The notes: a model not told the origin generated them from the letters alone. Positions 1 through 11,421 are shown, numbered from the stretch's first letter. The stretch is DNA of 64,000 bases from Datisca glomerata (GCA_003255025.1 QANY01002976.1:4211541-4275540); one strand, 5' to 3'. Numbers and translations: made by a program.

Positions 1-470
1 GTTTAACAATTACGTGCTAGGGTTCACTAATTACGTAGCAGAGTTCATCAATTACGTAGTGGGGTTCACCAAATACGTACAAAAGAATAATTCTTGGAGG
101 GTTCACCAATTACGTAGTGTGGTTCACCAATTACGTTGTGGGGTTCACCAAATACGTACAAAATAATAATTTTTGGAGGTTTTCACCAAATAGGTAGTGA
201 GATTCACCAATTACGTAATGAGGTTCACCAAATACGTATAAAATAATAATTCTTGTAGGGGTTCAACAATTACGTACTAGAGTTCACCAAATACGTACAA
301 AAGAATAATTCTTGTAGGGGTCAACAATTACGTACTGGGGTTCACCAATTACGTACTGGGATTTACCAAATACATATAAAAGAATAATTCTTAGAAGGGT
401 TCACCAATTACGTACAAAATAATAATTTTTGTGAAGAGTTCACTAAATACGTACAACCTAGTCACCATTC
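1..470. repeat. Minisatellite with TTCACCAAWTACGTA core
   Basis: The core word ttcaccaattacgta or ttcaccaaatacgta recurs about every 20 bases. It is interrupted by a spacer resembling aataattcttggaggg at roughly 87, 163, 245, 304, 382 and 419, so 37-82-bp higher-order units can be seen. The array starts at or before the window edge and ends near 470. No coding potential is evident. Confidence 0.85.
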
Positions 471-1379
471 CTAATAGGCGAATCGCCTATTTTTAGCTCC
501 TAAATGTCATCCTGAAGGTGCTAATTGCATAATCAAAATCAAGCACTAATTTTATGCCTCAAATAGTATGTTTCAGTCTCCAAACGCCATGTACAAATAG
601 ACGATCGCTAGTCTCCTTCCCAATCACCACTTTTTGCTCCTAATCGCCATTTATATGGCTCCAATCGTCGTTCTTCACAAATTTTCTTAAAATTGATATT
701 TTTGTAATTATTTATCATACACTAGAAAAATCATTGATAAAAATAGAAAAAATGCGTTACTTCAATGAAAACATCATGATACTCACTTATTATGTGAAAT
801 TAGATTGGATTAGTTAAGGATTCTCGATACAATTGAACACTTATTCATAAACTCGTTAAAAGTTGTCATTGATAATGCTGTACTTTTATGACAAGCATCG
901 AGAGAGAGGAGTTTTCATCATATATAATTATAAATTGTGATATTATGATGGTCGTTAAATCCTATTTATTGGTTTGACGAACACATATAACTCTCAAGGT
1001 CAGAATTTATCTATAAATGGAACATATCCACTAAAAGTTTGAAATTGAATATTGAAACTTAAAATTTTAACATTTTATTTTATAAATTATAACACCATAA
1101 AATTTTAAAAACAACCTATTTACGTTTTAATTGATAAGCATATAAAAATCCTAAAAATTAAAAGAGATAGGAATTATGAAAAAGCCCAAAATTAAGACCG
1201 AAACAACTTTCGAGCCTCCGAAAGTACTTAAAACAGTATTTTTTTAGACCTAAAACTGAGCTGCGACAGGTAAACCCGATTGCACGTGTGGATCTTGAAT
1301 AAGCTTTGATTTGATATCTTACGACCCACGTGGTTCCACCCGAATAAAAAGTTATGCCCTCCAGAAGTTGACTTGCGCG
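471..1379. other. AT-rich spacer, no gene seen
   Basis: Mostly unstructured AT-rich sequence. Between 476 and 670 short motifs such as taggcgaatcgccta and aaacgccat foreshadow the palindromic array that starts near 1380. No protein family was recognised on either strand. Confidence 0.5.
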
Positions 1380-1735
1380 TGCCACGATCCTATAGGGAGT
1401 ATTGAGACCAAACGCGATCAGCAGACCCCAAACGCCAGCCATGATAGGCGATTCGCCTACCATGACTAGCGTTTGGGGCCTGCTGGTGGCGTTTGGGCCC
1501 CAAACGCCAGACACATAGGCGTTTGGCCCGTGTCAGTGGGACACGAGCCAAACGCATGTTACCATGGCGTTTGGGGCCTCAACGCCACCAGTAGGCCCCA
1601 AACGCCAATCATGGTAGGCGAGTCGCCAGCCATGACTAGAGTTTGAGGCCCAAACGCCAGTCTTGAACGGTGACTCGCCATGTAATGATGGCGTTTAGGT
1701 CCCCATTTTGGTGTTTGACCATATTTATTTTGATA
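1380..1735. repeat. Palindromic GGCGTTTGG repeat cluster
   Basis: A GC-rich island in AT-rich surroundings, in which CAAACGCCA and its complement TGGCGTTTG occur about a dozen times in both orientations. Positions 1428-1477 form a near-perfect inverted repeat centred on taggcgattcgccta. Positions 1487-1508 are a second near-palindrome, ggcgtttgggccccaaacgcc. Reading frames across it are by-products of the repeat. It resembles the subterminal repeat zone of a DNA transposon, but no terminal inverted repeat was located. Confidence 0.75.
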
Positions 1736-2420
1736 CACTTATTTATTCTCACGCACTTAGTCATATTTTCACACTTAAGCATACATATTAATTTCACACA
1801 ATTATGCCTTTCATATACTTGTAAATTCTAGATCTCTCTCTCTCTCCCTCTCATAAATTATGCCTTGCATTTATTTTTTTCACACACTTATTCATTTTTA
1901 CACACTTAGTTATATTAACACATTTAGCTATATTCACACACTTGGTCATTTTACACACTTAGTTATATTTCACACTTGATCATTTTACACACTTAGCTAT
2001 ATTCACATACTTTGTCATTTTCACGCATTTAGTCATTTTTAAAACTTAGTTATTTTCACACACTTAGTCAATTTCAAACACTTAGTCATTTTCACAAACT
2101 TATTTTTTTTACACTTAACCATTTTCACACACTGAACCATTTTTACAGTCTTATCTATACCGGTGGTTTTTTGTTCTATACAGGTGATTTTTTCTACACT
2201 TGGCCATTATACATATTTAGTAATTTTCATACACTTAACCAATATACATATTTAGTAATTTTCATACACCTAACCAATTTAACCATTTTCACACATTTAG
2301 TCATTTTCATAAACTTACTTTTGATGCACTTAGCTATTGTCACACTTTGGCATTTTCATGTATTATTTTGATGCTCTAAGCCATATCTTCATGCACTTAG
2401 CCATTTTTACACGCTTAATA
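1735..2420. repeat. Minisatellite, CACACTTAGTCATTTT unit
   Basis: About 30 degenerate tandem copies of an 18-24-bp unit close to cacacacttagtcatttt, with variants such as cacttagctatattc and cacttaaccattttc. A CT-rich microsatellite sits at about 1831-1851. Several short frames here are translations of the repeat and were not called as genes. Confidence 0.85.
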
Positions 2421-2960
2421 AATTCAATTCAGATTCTCTTTAAAAAAACATCTCATTCATTAGTGTCACTACATATGAATACTCTTTTTTTCGTTACATA
2501 TCCCTTCTAAACACTCTAAAAACACACTTCAAAATTACTTCTGTACATAACTACAAAAATCTTTTCGCAGACCACGATATGTCCTTACTACAGATATAAA
2601 CTAATTTAAAACCTCATGCTATTTTTAATGTATATTCTCAGCTACATCATTTTTACCCTCATGATCAAGTTGCGATGCATTTTTCATCTCTAATTTACTC
2701 TTTGTAGAGGCCCTTCTATTTCTTCAAGCTCTCTTCGATCATATATATATATATATATATTGTCACTCACCATTACTACAAATTCTAATATATTTATAAA
2801 GGAATCCTTTGGCTTGAAGAAGAAAAATCACAGTCGACTGTGATACAACAAACTTGAATAGCCATCAAGGAGCATATGCCAGCAAAAAAAAAGTTTATGC
2901 TAAAAAATGTAAGCTTCTAACTTATCATCAAATACAAAAGAAAGAAATTTATATATTAAG
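2421..2960. other. AT-rich spacer with (AT)n microsatellite
   Basis: AT-rich sequence with an (AT)n run at 2740-2761. No gene was recognised. It separates the minisatellite block from the cluster of gene fragments to the right. Confidence 0.5.
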
Positions 2961-3298
2961 CGTTAATATAGGACTTGAAATTGATGGAAATGACGGATAC
3001 TTTTTAATGTTTGCTTTAGCTGCATTGTTTGTGCCATCAGGATCGTGTTGCAATATATTTTCCATCTCTGCTCTGTAATCTCCTTAAAGATAAATAACAA
3101 GATAAATAATAAGATCACGAATCATAATCCAAGTAGACCACAATAATACAAATTTAAGCATGCCGACAGTGACAAATCCAGCAAGGATTAGATATGCAAA
3201 ATCAATATACAAACCTCCAAAGCCTTTTTATGATCTCTCCTTTTATAATATGCTGATCAAGCGATTCGGGAACATCTTCTGGAGTTACATAGCCATAT
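2960..3298 (-). pseudogene. Sucrase/ferredoxin-like exon fragment
   Basis: The minus strand of 3215-3298 reads YGYVTPEDVPESLDQHI followed by KGEIIKRLWR. This is very close to the C-terminal conserved segment of plant sucrase/ferredoxin-like (AIM32-related, thioredoxin-like 2Fe-2S) proteins, recalled as WYGYVTPDDVP...DQHI.KGE. Splice signals remain: TTGCAG just before the exon and GTTTGT just after it, so this is an intact internal exon of 84 bases. A possible 3' exon follows at about 2960-3070 after a TTACAG acceptor and ends in a stop, but its sequence was not recognised. No upstream exons of this gene were found, and the next identifiable minus-strand sequences are a copia pol tail and TOPLESS-like exons. 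It is therefore best read as a captured or broken fragment. Family call fairly sure; status as a nonfunctional piece is inferred. Confidence 0.6.
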
Positions 3299-3483
3299 CT
3301 GCAATGAACAAAAATAATTTAATCCTAGTTTACTTTATAGCATAAATTTCTAAATTATCGAATAACATCAATCAAGAAAGATATATATCTTACCAATGGC
3401 CCATATAGAGAAAACATGAAAATGTATAAAATTTTCATTAATCAACTAAATGAATATAATTATAAACTAAAACCAAGTCCCAT

Positions 3484-3583
3484 TTTCTCTACAGGATCCT
3501 TGAATTTAAATTTTGGCATGCCCTTAGTCAAATGATCAATAATAATCAACCAAGTGCTAATATGCTCAATCTGTGAGACAACA
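3484..3583 (-). pseudogene. Ty1/copia pol C-terminal tail fragment
   Basis: The minus strand translates to IEHISTWLIIIDHLTKGMP followed by KFKFKDPVEKMG. This matches the extreme C-terminus of copia polyproteins just after RNase H (pattern EHISTxxMIADPLTKGMPxxxFxxHVxxMGL). Only about 33 codons are recognisable, with no LTR or other pol domain beside them. It lies between two host-gene fragments on the same strand, which suggests a composite structure rather than an independent insertion. Confidence 0.6.
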
Positions 3584-4069
3584 AGAAGGAATATTATTAA
3601 ATATACATATATAACCTCATTGCATCATGTTGTAAAAGATGCAGAGATAAACTCAAGATTGACAGCAGGTTAAATGAAGATAACTTGAAAATGCTCCCCA
3701 CTTAGTATTAATAATCTGAAAATCAATACAACTTTGTCCAAATAACAATAATAAAATAGAAGAATAACATGAGGAATTTAAAATTTGATATTATGACTTA
3801 CTGTTCATCCAAAAGAAGATAAACTCGTTGTCAATAACCAGTTTTAATTACTAAAAAAAGTATTTCCAAACAAATTCAGAACAACATGTTATCCATATTT
3901 TCCTGCCGTCAAATTCTAAAGTAAATCTAGAGGTTCAATCAAATCGCTTATGAATCAACAATAAAAGCACCAATAGTAAAAGCAATCATTAAAATAGGCC
4001 AGAGCAGAGAGATTTTGAACCTCAGTTGACTTCATAATCAACATATTAACTGACCATTTGACAGACAAT

Positions 4070-4426
4070 CTACAAGACCTTGCTAGCCTGCTTCTCCCAT
4101 TTGTCTATGCTCCAAACACAAGTAGTAGTATCTAATTATGACTTATATCTAATAAGGAACACTAAACTAAACAATTATTCCAAATTCTCATATTCAGAGG
4201 TTAAAACAGTTCGAGGGAAAAGGAAAATAATATGCATAGTTTCCGAATGGGATTATATGCAATTTTTATACGAATTACACATAGTGGTTACTCTTGCTAG
4301 AAAATTATAACCAGTCACAACTGCTTTTACCTATGAGTCAGCTACTGAGGATACAAGCACATTAAGAACATTTGAGAAAGTGAGCCCATTTATTCTTTCT
4401 AGACGACCTTTATACTTGGTCTTAAC
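4070..4426 (-). pseudogene. TOPLESS-related WD40 exons, broken
   Basis: Two neighbouring minus-strand exons match consecutive parts of the WD40 region of TOPLESS/TPR co-repressors. Exon A (4331-4426) follows a TTGCAG acceptor and reads VKTKYKGRLERINGLTF, then SNVLNVLVSS, ending ADS-stop directly before a GTAAAAG donor. The family has ADSQ or ADAQ here, so the stop is probably a CAG-to-TAG change at the last codon. Exon B (about 4070-4125) reads CVWSIDKWEKQASKVL and then a stop where the family has a glutamine. The intervening intron of about 205 bases is kept. The two stops and the lack of the other roughly 20 exons make this a pseudogene fragment. TOPLESS proteins are nuclear co-repressors in auxin and other pathways. 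The match rests on recalled family sequence. Confidence 0.7.
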
Positions 4427-5250
4427 CTGCAAGGATGGAGTAGAGTCAAACGCATAATCTGAAAAATCTTGCAAATATAGCATACTTAAAATACTTGAGC
4501 AAATGAAGAAACCAATGAAACACCATCTCCAAGCCTTGATCGAACTCTAATATCAAGATAGTGAAAACTCAGTTCCAATGGTGAAATCCGAGCTCCAAAC
4601 CAATGAAACCCAAATCCAATGTCGAAACCCTAAAAACCCACCATCATTGACCGAATCTTTAACCACATAAAACTAGAATCAATTCACCATAATCGATTCT
4701 CCAACAACATTGATTTACACAAAACATATGAGCTTCAGAGTTTGCATTTTGAATCAGAAATTTTTTGAAGGCATAAGATCGTCCCAGGTTTTCTAATTAA
4801 CTCCATGTGAACAAAATCCAACTTGTTTTGAAGATCGCGACCAAAATCTCGAGCGTCGACTAGATCGAGATATTGAACTTGAAGGATTATCGAACTTATT
4901 GAACCAAAACCATAATTCGCAAGAAAAGCTTAGAGAAGAGAGCTCGATCAAAGTCGTCGAGGGGAGCTTCTATTCACGTACCCTAATTTTTTGTTATTGG
5001 AAGTCGAAGGAGAGAGGAGGAAAGGAGAAAGAGTTGAGCTTCGTCAGAGTTTTGGGGGTATTTTGGTTATGGGTAAGGGGAAGTTGAAGGAGAGAGAAGG
5101 AAAAGAGAGAGGGAAAGTGAAAGAAGGATGGGATACCTGCTCCTCCGGTTGTAAAATAATTTTACCCATAAACCCATCTAACGGCTGTGATCATCCTGAC
5201 CAGATCTAACGATCAAGATTAATCCCAGCATCAATGTCGAGAAAAAATTT
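4427..5250 (-). other. Minus-strand CT-rich leader-like region
   Basis: On the minus strand, 5170-4960 is a CT-rich tract that looks like a plant 5' untranslated leader. It is preceded by a plausible promoter-like stretch near 5150-5220 and followed by intron-like AT-rich sequence down to the TTGCAG acceptor at 4427. No initiator exon of a recognised protein was found. It may be the promoter and leader captured with the TOPLESS-like or sucrase/ferredoxin-like fragments. Function is inferred from base composition only. Confidence 0.35.
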
Positions 5251-6420
5251 CCCAGCATTGGAGAGTGATACCTATGATAGAAATATTATATATTATGATA
5301 GAGATTCTTACATTATTATTTGTAAAGTAGATACCATGAGTTGAAGATAAGAGGTCTTGAACCACTAGCATCCGTCACAAGGTAAACCACCGCCTCTTAG
5401 GTCCCCAACTGATTCTACCATAAAGGTCAACAATAGACAATATCTTCTCCCCGAATACATCTTATAATTTTCATGTACTATGCTCTCCAAAGAGCAACCC
5501 TTCTCAAAATCCTCCAATGATTTCAAGAAATAATAGTAATAGTTCAAACAATTACAAAATGAATCGTAAAACTTAATTAACTAATTTCATAATTTCAACG
5601 ACTCATTAATTTTGAATAAAGAGTTTACTATTTGATCTTCTATACTATTATGCTTAAAAAACTTAGATGGATAAGTAAAAGTAAATACACAGATATGATA
5701 TGTTATGATATGTATAATAATGGGGGATTATAGGACCAAAAATAAAAATACAATTATCTTCAAGAACAAAGAATTTTTTTGTTATGCTTAATATTTTATG
5801 TACCCGTCTTCATTCTATCCTTTATTCAAATAGTTTTTTCTTTGCCAAATTACCCGAGGCTTTTTTGAATCTAATAATAGATGTTATGCCAGTAATACCT
5901 AAGCTCTTTTTTTCTATTAGCTTTTGTGTGGCAAAGACATGGTTCTTAATTAGTGGAGGTGAAGAGAAGCTCTTGTCTCATGAATGATGCCTTCTTATCA
6001 CACATTTAGTTATAATCATTGTAGATTAAAAGAATAATTCTGTCTATTGATAATTCAAAGTATTGTTTTATGTATTGAGTCCAATCAAAAGATTAAAGGA
6101 GAACTATTAATATTATAAATTCATATACAAAAACTGTCGAAAACATAAATTCAATTTAATTTAAAACTGTCGAATTCCACCTTCTTCTTGCTATAAATTG
6201 ACTCGTTTTCTTTCACGAGACAAATACACATGCTGAACATGAAATTAAATAGAATTAGAAAAATACTAATTAGTCAGTTATTAATTGAAGTTAATATAGT
6301 AAAATACATTTATTTCGTCATAAATACATACTAATGTTATCTTAAGTGATTCATTTTTTTTCTAAAATGGAATACTTTTTTCGTCACAAATACCCTTTTC
6401 TATTAGCTTTTGACCCACTG
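5251..6420. other. AT-rich spacer, nothing recognised
   Basis: No reading frame with a recognisable family, no TIR pair and no tandem array was seen. The word ttctattagctttt occurs at about 5908 and again at about 6393, near the breakpoint of the copia fragment. This may mark the edge of a rearrangement or be chance. Confidence 0.4.
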
Positions 6421-6424
6421 TCTA

Positions 6425-7545
6425 CATATCAAGATGAATCTGTAATTGACTCTGGTCCAGTAGGAAATGTAGCTGGTTGAGCATGGAAATTGGGCTGTAA
6501 GGAACTCTGATGCTGTTGGAAATTGAGATTAGCATTTCTTCAAACCTGTACATATGAAAGCTCCATGACCTGGTTTGCCACAAACTTGGCAAATGAGTTT
6601 ATTTCCATATCTGTCAAACCTTCCCCCTCTTCTTCCTCCTCTGTTATTGACAGATCTTGCTCCTTGCCTGAGAAGTTATGATTCCTGTTTGTATTTCCTG
6701 AGTAATTTTGTGAGTTGTTTGATTGACCATTGTTTCCTCCTTTCTTCCCAAAAGGAGTTGAAGTTGCCAAATTAGTTGTTGCCTTAAGAGTTGCAGAATG
6801 TGCAGCCTGAAATTTTTCTAGCTTGTTTTCATGGTTCATTAGGAGGGATTGAACATCTTCAAGACTCACGTTAGTAGTCATTGCATTGATATTCACCACA
6901 ACCGAGTCATATTCCAATCTTAACCCTTCAAGTATGTGTAGGATTAAATCTTCTTCCTGGACAGGTAGTCCAGCAGGAGCAAGGGAATCAGCAATTGATC
7001 GAACATAGTCACAATACTCACTTATGGTCTTTGTGTCTTTAGTTTAATCTTGCAGTTTTCCTTTTAGATGCGTCAATCTAGCTTTTGATGAGCTTGTAAA
7101 ATTTCTTTTTTGTGAGTTTCAAACCTCACTAGTGGTTCTGTAGTTGATAACAGAACCGAGCACTCCATATGTCGTGGAGGCTCTCAGCCAGCTCAAAAGG
7201 AGCTGGTCACACCTCACCCAAGTCTTGTATGTTGGGTTTATTCCTTCATTTTCAGTGAATTTTGGTGGACAAATGTTATCTCCAAACAAAAGCTCATCCA
7301 GTCCGTGTCCAACAATGGCTGGAATAACTTGGGATTTCCATAATAGGAAGCCACTCCTGTTTAACTTGATTGACAGAGAAGAATTGAAGAAACTGTAGAA
7401 TTGGTTACCTCATGAAATTGGGTTTTCTTTTTTGAGCTGCTGCATTTGCTAGAATTGTAGGTGGATTGGGATTTGCAATGTTAGTTGGAGGATTTGTTGT
7501 TGTCGTATTGTTGGTTGCATCTGAAGTGTTACTCATGACTTTCGT
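6425..7545 (-). pseudogene. Ty1/copia gag, degraded
   Basis: On the minus strand, from the ATG near 7537 (MSNTSDATNN), the frame gives a copia gag (UBN2-type) with blocks such as LNRSGFLLWKSQVIPAIVGH, GINPTYKTWVRCDQLLLSWL and EGLRLEYDSVVVNINAMTT. A CCHC zinc knuckle, CQVCGKPGHGAFIC, lies at about 6548-6592 in a different frame from the longest gag frame (6540-6917), so at least one frameshift is present, and a stop interrupts the middle at about 7048. Downstream the protease start is just visible (YVDSGSK, family D-S-G active site) before similarity ends at about 6425. The rest of pol is missing. Gag would package the element RNA. This copy is dead. Confidence 0.85.
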
Positions 7546-7551
7546 CGTAGG

Positions 7552-7566
7552 GCTCTAATACCATTA
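7552..7566 (-). promoter_or_regulatory. Primer binding site of the copia fragment
   Basis: The minus strand reads TGGTATTAGAGCCC immediately upstream of the gag start. This is one change from TGGTATCAGAGC, the usual copia primer-binding site complementary to initiator methionine tRNA. Confidence 0.75.
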
Positions 7567-7890
7567 AAGAAATACTTACAAAAGTAATAAAGGAGAAGGG
7601 AAACAACTCGAGAAAAGTTCTATGTATTAACAAAACTGGTTTTCTTTACAATACCAGGAAGGATTCTACAATGCATACATGAAATGCTAGGTTAAAAAGG
7701 AAAGAAGAAGAATCAAAACCGTTGGAAATAAAATCATCCTCAACCAATCACAGTGCACAAAGAGAACATTCTCACTTAACCAACTTTGTCATTTTGCAAG
7801 GAGAAAACCGTTGAGAAGAGAGAGAAGATAATCAAATGGCACCAATGAAGAGGAGCCACAAAGCAGCTGACATGGAGAGAGAAACTTGAG
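7567..7890 (-). repeat. Probable 5' LTR of the copia fragment
   Basis: The sequence directly upstream of the primer binding site, on the minus strand, has the position expected of a 5' LTR. The inner edge is fixed by the PBS, while the outer edge near 7890 is a guess because no second LTR copy is present. Confidence 0.5.
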
Positions 7891-8794
7891 TTCTAATATA
7901 TATTAAACTACATGATGGTTTCTTAATATTCTAATAATTTTTCATATATTATTTATCTATAAAAATAAAATGTTTAAAGACTATGCAATTATTTAAGAAT
8001 AAAATTAGAATGCCACACTTATAATTATTATGATTTCTATACGTCTTACTCACCACAATTTTTCTCATCTAAGTTAATTATGCTAGAAAAATATATGCCA
8101 CGGATACATGTTTTTAGTTTGACATCTTTAGTACATTATTTCTTTAATTTTTATTTTAAAAAATGAACAAGAAACATATTTTTTTAATTGATTGAATTTT
8201 TTCAACATATTTCTTACAAGACAAAATAACTTTGTAGTTCTTATATATAAATTTAATTTAAAGAAATAAAGGGGAAATTTCTGCAAAATAATTAGCAGAA
8301 ATTTCATAGACTAGATTTAGAATGCAAAATTTCTTAATCTACTTATCAGAAAACTTATTTTCCCTTTTAAATCAAGGTAGTTTCAATAAGTCGTTACTGA
8401 CCTGAATAACATAAATCTGATAGGTTTCGTATAAAATATATAGATACAAATAAAAAGTATAAAGATAATATATAGGACATGAAAATAGTTAGATACAAAA
8501 ATCATTCAAATCTAATATTTGAAAACTTAAATGTGAGAGAATCATGGATTTTTGAGGGCCAAGAAAGGGGAAGCGAAAATGTAAGTATATCTAGAATGTT
8601 TCATGAATATATCTAAAATATATTAAAATATGAAAGTATGAGGAAATTTTTTGGACAAATTTGTTCACTTTCATTTTTATCAATCTTAAAATATTATTAA
8701 AAAGTATATGTGGTACATTTTTATTTGTCTAAAAAAATATATATTTGTCAAAATGTCTCAATTAAAAAAAAGTTTTAAAAATATATTAGAATTA
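7891..8794. other. AT-rich spacer, nothing recognised
   Basis: Very AT-rich DNA with long A and T runs. No coding or repeat structure beyond low complexity was seen. Confidence 0.5.
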
Positions 8795-9110
8795 AAAATA
8801 ATTTTTGAAATATAATATACATTCATGTATTAGGCCCTATTTAGATAGGGTTAAAACATTCTTTTAAGTTCTGAAATCTCGTAAATTCATTTATTCTAAG
8901 TATTATAAATTAGTTGAGGAAGGTAAAAACGTGTAAAAAAATCTGATTTATTCTTGTGTTGAAAAAATTGATCATGTGCTTCGTTTCATCATTGAATTTT
9001 TTCATTGATAACACCATCTAATTTATGTATTAAAATTTTTAGGTATTATCTTAAGTGACTGTATTTATATTTTGAGATTTTCATGGGATTGTGCAGAGTC
9101 AACTTATCTA
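8795..9110 (+). repeat. Left arm of a ~300-bp inverted repeat
   Basis: The reverse complement of this stretch aligns clearly with 19225-19560. Shared blocks include ctcaaaatataaata, acttaagataat, gtgaaaaagttcaatga-like words, cacgtttttaccttcc and catgaatg.atattatattt. The arms flank the LINE and face each other, as terminal inverted repeats of an older DNA element into which the LINE inserted would do. No target-site duplication could be fixed. Confidence 0.75.
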
Positions 9111-9445
9111 AAACGTGTATATGCAGTTGTAGCCATCAATTTGATTAGGTTGCTTTAAGATTAATTGGAACTGCTCATTTTTTGTTAATTGTGCACTTAA
9201 TTGATCGATAATTTATATATTCAAAGAAACATTCTAGAATACTTAAGCCTAAAATACATTTTCATCGTTCCCTTTATTAGGCCCCAAAAAAGTCATCACT
9301 CTCTCGCATTTAAATTTCAAATAAAGATTAGAAAATTTTGTATGAAACTATTTTCATCTCCTAGATATTATCCCATACTTCTTATTCGTAATAAATATGG
9401 TATATGGATTCTGACGGATTTATGCTATTCATGTCAGTAATGACT
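9111..9445. other. Interior of the inverted-repeat element, left side
   Basis: AT-rich sequence between the left arm and the LINE target site. No family was recognised. A 79-codon plus-strand frame at 9201-9440 looks like chance. Confidence 0.4.
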
Positions 9446-9458
9446 TATTGAGACTATC
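9446..9458. repeat. LINE target-site duplication, left copy
   Basis: The 13-bp word tattgagactatc is repeated exactly at 18865-18877. The two copies bracket the LINE, and the left one abuts T-rich sequence, the complement of the element's A-rich tail. Confidence 0.8.
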
Positions 9459-9959
9459 TTCTTATTTTTTATAAATAAAAATATATTAACCAAAATTATA
9501 CTTACACAAAAGTAAAGTCAACACCAAAAGTAAAGTCAACCTAAGGTCATCACAAGTCAACTCATAGGTAAATGCAGTCAGAAGCGACACAAAACATCCA
9601 ATAGAAAAAGTCATGATTGCAAGGGGCATTTATAGCACAGGACCCTAGCTTACAAAATGTTACTATAGCTAAAAAAAAATATAAAGAAGAAAACAATAAA
9701 AGGACCTAGCTAGGAAATACCTTCATAGGAAGGTTCTACAATTACAAAACCCCGTATCATAGGTAATGGGGATGGGGGGTGGTGGAGTTCTTATAAATAA
9801 AACCACAAAATCAAGCAATCTCTAGAATGTTGGGGTCTAGGCCCCATTTCTTAACCAAGTTGGTATCAAGATGTCCTCCTTGAAACTCTTTGCATGAAAA
9901 AACCTCTATCTCACATTGTCTGAGATTAGCTCTACAATTACCCACACTGGCTTTACAGA

Positions 9960-10930
9960 AAGGCCAAAATTTACTCCTTAGCTTGAGTAGCTTCCTCCAA
10001 ACCCAGAATAGATTTGAATGGTATTAACAATGAAAATAGAGCTATTTCTGACCAGGTACACTTGGCACCAATTCTTCTACAGGGAATTAATTTTGAGAGC
10101 ATGATCAAGAACCACAAGTATTTTGCAACCGTCACTTCATTGGACAAGATTAAATCCCTAAGACCCAAACCCCCTTGGGTCTTGTCACAACAAACATCAT
10201 CCCAAGCCACCTTAGCCTCAATATGCTTGAATTCATTTTTATTCCACAAGAAGTTTCTAAGTATATCTTGCACTTTCTTGACCACTTTCTTTGGTAATAT
10301 AAATAAACCAGCCCAAAATTAGAACACGGTCAACAACTGACCTAATAAGTTGAAGCCTACTCGCATAAGACAGGTATTTAGAGTCCCAAAATCTTATTCT
10401 TTCAGTAATTCTCTCTACCAATGTATCACAATTTGTTTTGTAAAGTTTAGTGGTGATTAAAGACATTCCTAGATATCTCATAGGCAGGTGACCCTCAGGG
10501 AAACCCATTATAGATTGAATGCCTAGTCTGTCTTCCTCTTGGACCCTGGTAAGAAGATCTGGCTCTTCTGGATGTTGGGTTGAAGACCAGCCATTGCCTG
10601 AAAAATCTCTAAAGCCTCCTTGATGATTTGAACTGACTCTCTAGTCCCCTTATAAAACAATAAAAGGTCATTAGTAAAGAAAATGTTCACCACCTTCAAT
10701 TTCTCACACCTCCAGTGATATTTGAATTCAGTACTTGAGGCTGCAAAGCTCAAAAGGTCAGTGAAAACCTCCATTACAATGGCAAACAGATAAGGGGAGA
10801 GAGGATCTCCCTTCCTTATGCCATTGGCTCCCCTAAAGTAACTATGGAGTTCACCATAGATCTTGATAGAGTATGAGGGAGAAGAAATTCATTCCATAAT
10901 CCATGTGATGAAAGTGTCTGGAAAATGCGC
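9960..10930 (-). pseudogene. LINE reverse transcriptase, C-terminal half
   Basis: Minus-strand frames give FPDTFITWIMEWISSPSYSI, then GANGIRKGDPLSPYLFAIVM (the conserved RQGDPLSP motif), then KVVNIFFTNDLLLFYKGT, where LINE RTs have the catalytic F-A-D-D; here it reads F-T-N-D, so the first aspartate is lost. MRYLGMSLITTKL, RIRFWDSKYLSYASRLQLI and FLWNKNEFKHIEAKVAWDDV follow from the thumb and C-terminal region. The pieces lie in at least three frames (10523-10774, 10257-10508, 9971-10285), so frameshifts separate them. The right edge meets the inserted element near 10930. Nonfunctional. Confidence 0.9.
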
Positions 10931-11421
10931 ACACATCATAGCGATGTTGGGCATTCATGGCTTCTCTCTATCTATACCTTTTCATCTCATAAATATAGAG
11001 AGCTAGGGCTCAAAATGCGTAATCGTCAGAATCAATAACCTCCCAAAACAAAGAAGCAAGGCTTTTTATTTTCCATCAGACCACGATGAAAGTTCTTTGT
11101 TTCTCTGTCTCTAACCACTTAATCTAAATTCACTCCTTCACTTTGACTTCTTTAGGGATGTACCTCATTTTTCGTTAAAATGATAGATTCTTATATTATA
11201 TCACACTCTGATTGTATATTTTTTGTTTAGCTTCTTACCAAAAAAATCAGAAGACATAGTGGCATGACTCTTAATTATTGTCACAGATGAAAGCATATGT
11301 GGCTTCAGTTTTGTCTAACAGAGGTATGATTTCTTTGTTTTAAGCTTGAGTTTATTAGCTTTTAAACTTTATGTATTTTTGTCCATGTTAATTGACAACA
11401 TGAAAAAATTATTTTAAACTA

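Noticed and set aside
1158..1514. 118-codon minus-strand frame
   Set aside because: It runs through the palindromic GGCGTTTGG repeats, and its composition follows the repeat, with no family resemblance.
2740..2761. (AT)n run as a possible promoter or origin
   Set aside because: It is a plain microsatellite with no other element of a promoter or replication origin nearby.
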